From: Lineus longissimus
Lineage: Eukaryota > Nemertea > Pilidiophora > Heteronemertea > Lineidae
Assembly (NCBI RefSeq): GCF_910592395.1
Contig: NC_088309.1
Span: 24,304,599 to 24,368,598 of the forward strand
Length of the DNA stretch: 64,000 nucleotides
Direction of reading: 5' to 3'
Made by a program: the position numbers and the translations under genes. The first letter of the stretch is position 1; the number at the start of each line of letters is the position of its first letter. A model generated the notes under the pieces. The model worked only from the letters and a program-made list of their open reading frames with translations, did no database searches and was not told the origin of the DNA. Positions 53,120-64,000 of this stretch are shown one piece after another.

Positions 53120-53697
53120 CCACTTTTCCATTTCCAGGAACACGGCTGCAGACCAAATTTAAATAAAAAGAGCTATTTGCTCTCAGTTCACGTCTTACTT
53201 TCATGGTTGGTGTTTTTTAATTCTAGTTTGTTTTGGTAACTAAACTGAATTTTTGTCACTTGCATTGCTCTTCTTTTTAATTATTTGGGTAATTGTGTCT
53301 TACTAATACTACCAGCCCCAACAAAAAGTCCCAGGGAGCGAAACGACTTTGGGCGAAAAGGTCAGGGAGCGAAATGACCGGATAGCGTCTGCAATTCAAA
53401 TTCTAATTCATGCATGACCTACTTTTCACTCTGGTATCTTTTGACACTTCATGACTTGTATTATTTGTTATGTCGATTTAACTTTTTGTCATAAATTGTG
53501 AGCTATCTGTCACCGTCAGTTATACAGTGTTGATTTCATAGAACATGAAGACGAAGTAGTTAGGTCAGAAGATACTGTTGTTCATAACGAATCAATCAAG
53601 CCTAGGCCTATCTCAGTATCTGTATAGGCTAGCCAACATGAAAACAGTCACAAGCCAGTGCCAGTGGGTGGTGTGGCAGTGCGAGGAAGAGACTGGA
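53120..53697 (+). other. Upstream region of the TRPC gene, right side of the insertion
   Basis: No coding sequence. Together with 37669-37766 on the other side of the element this would have formed one intergenic region of about 1.06 kb between two head-to-head genes, so it is the likely promoter area. No TATA box could be assigned with confidence. Confidence 0.4.
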
Positions 53698-53848
53698 CTA
53701 TAGATTCATGCACTTGATGGGAACAACGTTTACAAAGATGTCGCATCACGTCACGTTGCAGTTATGTAAAACCGACAAGAGCTGCAATGCATCGTGACGT
53801 GACGACGGCCAACAAACGTTGTTCCCAATCAAGTGCATGAATCTATAG
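53698..53848. repeat. 151-bp hairpin MITE just upstream of the TRPC gene
   Basis: The left arm is CTATAGATTCATGCACTTGA then TGGGAACAACGTTT. The right arm is its reverse complement, AAACGTTGTTCCCAATCAAG then TGCATGAATCTATAG. The inner parts also pair partly (CATCACGTCACGTTGCA with TGCATCGTGACGTGACG). It carries no coding sequence and lies ~115 bp before the probable acceptor of the first coding exon (53963). Confidence 0.88.
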
Positions 53849-54073
53849 AGCCTAGGCTAGAGGGAGCAAGAAATCCAAAAAGGTCTGTTGCTGTTGTGTA
53901 GGCTAACTGTTAATTCTGTTACTCAGTCTGTTCGCAACTTTACCATATAACTTCTTATTTCAGAGTTAGATCATCCTGGCTTTGTGGCTAAGATCCTATA
54001 CTCGAAGTGTCTTACTCAACCTCCCCCCGCTGGTTAACTTCACTCTTGGGGTGGCGGATGCAGAGATTCTAAG

Positions 54074-60307
<6,234 letters not shown>

Positions 60308-60325
<18 letters not shown>

Positions 60326-61076
60326 TAAGCTTACTCTACTCGCGGATGATAAGTTGACCCTACTCGAGAGTGATTAGTTTACCCTACCAGAGAATGATCT
60401 GTACCCTACTGGAGAATGTCTAGTTTACCCTACTAGAGAATGATATGTACCCTACTGGAGAATGATCTGTACCCTACTGGAGAATAACTAGTTTACCCTA
60501 CAAGAGAATGATCTGTACCCTACTCGAGAGTGATTAGTTGACCCTACTAGAAAATGATCTGTACCCTACTGGAGAATGACTAGTTTATCCTACTAGAGAA
60601 TGATCTGTACCCTACTGGAGAATGACTAGTTTAGCCTACTAGAGAATGATCTGTACCCTACTGGAGAATGACTAGTTTACCCTACTAGAGAATGATATGT
60701 ACCCTACTGGAGAATAACTAGTTTACCCTACTGGAGAATGATCTGTACCCTACTGGAGAATGACTAGTTTACCCTACTAGAGAATGATATGTACCCTACT
60801 GGAGAATGATCTGTACCCTACTGGAGAATAACTAGTTTACCCTACTAGAGAATGATCTGTACCCTACTGGAGAATGATCTGTACCCTACTCGAGAGTGAC
60901 TAGTTTACCCTACTAGAGAATGATCTGTACCCTACTGGAGAATGATCTGTACCCTACTCGAGAGTGATTAGTTGACCCTACTAGAGAATGATCTCTACCC
61001 TACTGGAGAATGACTAGTTTACCCTACTAGAGAATGATCTGTACCCAACTGGAGAATGACTAGTTTACCCGACTGG
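60308..61076 (+). repeat. ~22/24-bp minisatellite covering the TRPC stop codon and 3' UTR
   Basis: More than thirty units of (G)ACCCTACTGGAGAATGATCT or ACCCTACTAGAGAATGACTA, often alternating as a 46-bp dimer, run from within the last codons of the TRPC gene to about 61076. Unit variants carry GAGAGTG or CTCGAGAG. The array is in the transcribed region if the poly(A) signal at 61213 is used. Confidence 0.95.
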
Positions 61077-61212
61077 ATGGTCTACACATGTAATTGTGAG
61101 TGGCCCCCTTGGGTTTATTGTGTCAACATGAGATGACCTCTTCTTCTTTGGATGTGCCAAGTTTTGTTTTGTTACTGTTAACTGTACAGCTTTACATTGT
61201 AATGCACTTTCT

Positions 61213-61218
61213 AATAAA
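61213..61218 (+). terminator. Polyadenylation signal AATAAA of the TRPC gene
   Basis: AATAAA in the context TTTCTAATAAAATTGATT, about 0.89 kb after the stop codon and the first such hexamer after the minisatellite. It gives a 3' UTR of ~0.9 kb that is mostly repeat. Confidence 0.6.
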
Positions 61219-62751
61219 ATTGATTAAGAATTAGGGAAGTGTGTCATAGTTGTGCATGCCTGAGGTTTTTCAACTACAGCATTTGTTCCACTGCTGTCCC
61301 AGACTAACAGAAATATACAGACACTGTCCTTCAGATGTCTCTGCAACATCATTTCATTACAACATGAGGGTTGTGCGTATTGAACTGCTGGCAGACCAGT
61401 ACATGATATGGTATGGGCACAAGTGGGATTGAATTGCTGCTCCTCCTCGAGTATTTTATTTTGATGTCATTCTAGTAATATGTTTCCACAACCAGGAATG
61501 TGAGAGTCCCTGTACTGCCCAATACGATTGAATTGGACCATAGGGCAGATAGTATGTGCACCATACCAGGGTTGAACCACACTGTCCCTTCTTGAATAAG
61601 CAGAAAAGACCCAGCTCAAGCAAGTGGTCAAATACACTCGCAACGCGGGTGCGATATACATGTACTGTACATTAGTGGTACTAACATCTCGTCCGGATAG
61701 TCGGGACGGCTCCTAATCGATTTACATTGAGACAACTATCTGATATTTCCAGTCCGTTTGATGTCCAAGATTAAATAGTCGTCATCCTATGGCAGTAATA
61801 TTCTCGAGAATGTGGGACTAAAACATGCAGTCTGTCATCTTGAACATAAGATGTCAGTATCGAGGATCAACCTAATCGAGGGTCGAATGCCAACAACAGC
61901 AGGCCTCGGCCAGGGGCATGTATCTAGGTTTTTGGTTGTAGTCGTCAAATGGTTGTAAAAGCCCAAGACAATCTTGACTGCGCTAGAGAGAAGACAGTCA
62001 GTCAGTCTGGCTGCCACATGGGCAAATAGCCACAGGAAGACACATCTTGGCTGCTGAGGGACAAAGTATAATCTGGAATGACGGAATGCAAGACAAATTT
62101 ACCTGGCCATTGAGAAGACATTCACCAGGACGGCTGTCACAGGTACAGTGTTACAAACTAGCCTTTCTGAGGGTCACATCGACCTGGCCAAAACGAAGAC
62201 AGTTCACCAGGGACAAAATTACCACCTGACCGATCGGAGGGCAAGACAACACGACCCATGCACAGAGAAGACAGTTCACCAACCTGTACGTAATGATAGT
62301 GTAATAAGTGCGGTCATCAGATTGAGTCTTGTGTTTTTGAAAGATTCAGCTTTTAACAGGCAACTCTGTCTCCAACAAGTCAGATATCATTGTGTTGAGA
62401 TATCATTGTGTTTTGATTCGTACTAGTAGCAGATTTGGCCTGTAATCTCAGTCGCCACACCGCACAACATACCCCATACTGAACTTTCAGCGGTATTGCC
62501 TCCGTAGTCTCAGCCCATATTGACGCGCTAACTACGAGCGCACACTTGGTCAAACATGGACCCAAGTAGGGAGGTTGAACCTCCCTGACTCGAGACACTT
62601 TCAGTGGTGGAAACTCATGGTACAACCTACGACGAACACTGTCATTAATCATAACTGGATGACAGGGATAGCCGTGTTGAAACACCATCCAATTTGTCAT
62701 TGGATGAAAGGAATTTTCCCATGGCTTGGTATAGTTATGATTGCATATCCC
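61219..62751. other. Non-coding stretch downstream of the TRPC gene
   Basis: No gene is supported. Around 62050-62290 some phrases faintly resemble ankyrin repeats on the plus strand (SEGHIDLAK), but the frames are broken and no exon could be drawn. Confidence 0.35.
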
Positions 62752-62893
62752 TTTAGGATAAATGTGACTCAATTTCACCATGGTAAATCCATAATTCACC
62801 ATGGTGAGCATGGTAGTCTGCATTCACCATGGTGAGCCTGGTAAACTCCGATTTCACCACGGTGAAGTGAATTCAGATTTCACCATGGTGAAT
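62752..62893. repeat. Cluster of TTCACCATGGTGAA-type palindromes, copy 2
   Basis: At least five motif copies occur, introduced by ATGTGACTCAATTTCACCAT, almost the same lead-in as at 28150. They are spaced 20-30 bp apart, with linkers such as GAGCATGGTAGTCTGCA. The match of lead-in plus motif order shows this is one dispersed repeat family. Confidence 0.82.
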
Positions 62894-64000
62894 CCCTGAT
62901 CATTTTCGTAAGGGTCTTCCTTCCCCTTGATGTGCCATCCAACGACGAGTCTGTCGTGCTCCATTACAAGGTGAAACATGTCTCTACAAGATTGATGTGT
63001 CATGTAATCTGTACAGGATGTACATTGTCTCGTCTAGATGTGACATGATCAAGGTTGTCTTTTCTCCAGGATTTTAATTCTGTGTAGCTGTCCCCCGGAG
63101 CTGTCCATCTGACAGAGGAGAGCAGGAGATCAAAGTCAACCTAGATTACTCTGGATCAGTCTTTTAGGACAGTTATAACATGCAGGTTCTGGTCAATTTA
63201 AACAAAAGTCTTTCCTCCCTAGCTCCCCACGGTGGGCGACGCTAGGGTCGTGAAAATCGGAGATATTTGTATGTATGTCGAATTGACCAACTTATGTCTG
63301 TTAGTCACACAGTGCAGCCGTAGCCTTTTGGTAGATTTGTTAATTAATATGCATACGACCTTAGATGTCGCTTGCAGTAACCACTGCAACCTGTTTCTCC
63401 TGCATTTTTAATTTCGGCTGCCTCCTCATTCAGGATATCGATAGCACAGTGACTGTTGGGAGCGTATGCCATATTAACGGTATTCAACTTCAAGCAATGA
63501 TGATGAAAAATCGATAGGTAATCTGGATGTCGAAAACAGGATTCAGTGATAAAACGCCTGCAATATGTCATATGTCAGATTGATGATGGTGTGGCGACTG
63601 TGATTGACATTTGCCATTGACATTGACATTCGCCGGCAACCACAGACACTCCAATACGACACCGATACCTAGAATGTATTCATTGTTCATGAGGATAACT
63701 GTCGGTACTTAGCAATGAATGCGAAAATAGCATGCCGTCAATATCGTATGTAAATTGAACTAGAAAGAGGCTGGAGACATGCATTTGTTGTTGTATGTAA
63801 TTAACTTTAATGAGACCGCGCATGAGACTGCTTGTTTGGTAAAGATGAATTTTAGGCGTCCTTCCTGATTATTCAAAAATAATAATTTCACTCTTGGTGG
63901 GGCATTAACAAATTGGATAACTGCCCCGCTCGTGGCCAATCTCCCAATGAGAGGAGTCCGGAAGAGTATCACTCAGCAACCGTTACCAATGGCGAAGCAA
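62894..64000. other. Non-coding end of the window
   Basis: No gene or structured repeat recognised, apart from a short (CATTGA)-like tract near 63600-63630. Confidence 0.4.

Noticed and set aside
52818-53204. Minus-strand frame of 128 codons with Cys-Gly-Arg-Lys repeats
   Set aside because: It reads through the 12-bp subrepeats of the right terminal inverted repeat. This is a coincidence of the 12-bp (in-frame) period.
62047-62290. Ankyrin-like phrases (AAEGQ, SEGHIDLAK)
   Set aside because: Frames are interrupted, no consistent 33-residue spacing was found and no exon boundaries fit. At best a decayed fragment.

Overview
The window is a piece of an animal nuclear genome. It holds intron-rich genes with GT-AG splice sites, a NACHT-WD40 gene, a canonical TRP channel gene, several miniature transposons, tRNA-like Pol III modules and many tandem repeats. 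The gene families and repeats suggest a marine invertebrate, either a non-vertebrate deuterostome or a lophotrochozoan. I could not settle the phylum by reading alone.

Layout. From 1 to about 27.8 kb I find no gene I can defend. This is AT-rich sequence with a 74-75 bp tandem array (1.72-2.07 kb), long poly-G runs, a modular repeat (13.69-14.84 kb) with related fragments near 10.0, 17.2 and 22.4 kb, a perfect-looking hairpin element (20.44-20.61 kb) and a 34-bp array (26.84-27.04 kb). From 29.47 to 37.67 kb on the minus strand lies a complete eight-exon gene for a 1,723-residue NACHT and WD-repeat protein. From 37.78 to 53.11 kb is one 15,335-bp element bounded by 82-bp terminal inverted repeats (79/82 identical) and a perfect 9-bp direct repeat. 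It encodes no recognisable transposase. Almost all of it is a tandem array of a ~899-bp unit. Fifteen of the units carry a tRNA-like module with A box, B box and an oligo-T terminator. From 54.07 to 60.33 kb on the plus strand lies a complete thirteen-exon TRPC-type channel gene of 841 residues. Its stop codon falls inside the first unit of a ~22/24-bp minisatellite that fills most of the 3' UTR. The last 3 kb has no gene but holds a second copy of a palindrome cluster also seen at 28.15 kb.

How the parts relate. The two genes are head to head. Without the element their start codons would be about 1.06 kb apart, so the 15-kb element sits in what was probably a shared upstream region, only about 100 bp from the NACHT-WD start codon. 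The near identity of the array units and of the inverted repeats points to recent insertion and/or recent homogenisation. The most unusual object in the window is this giant non-autonomous inverted-repeat element carrying an amplified set of Pol III-type tRNA-like modules.
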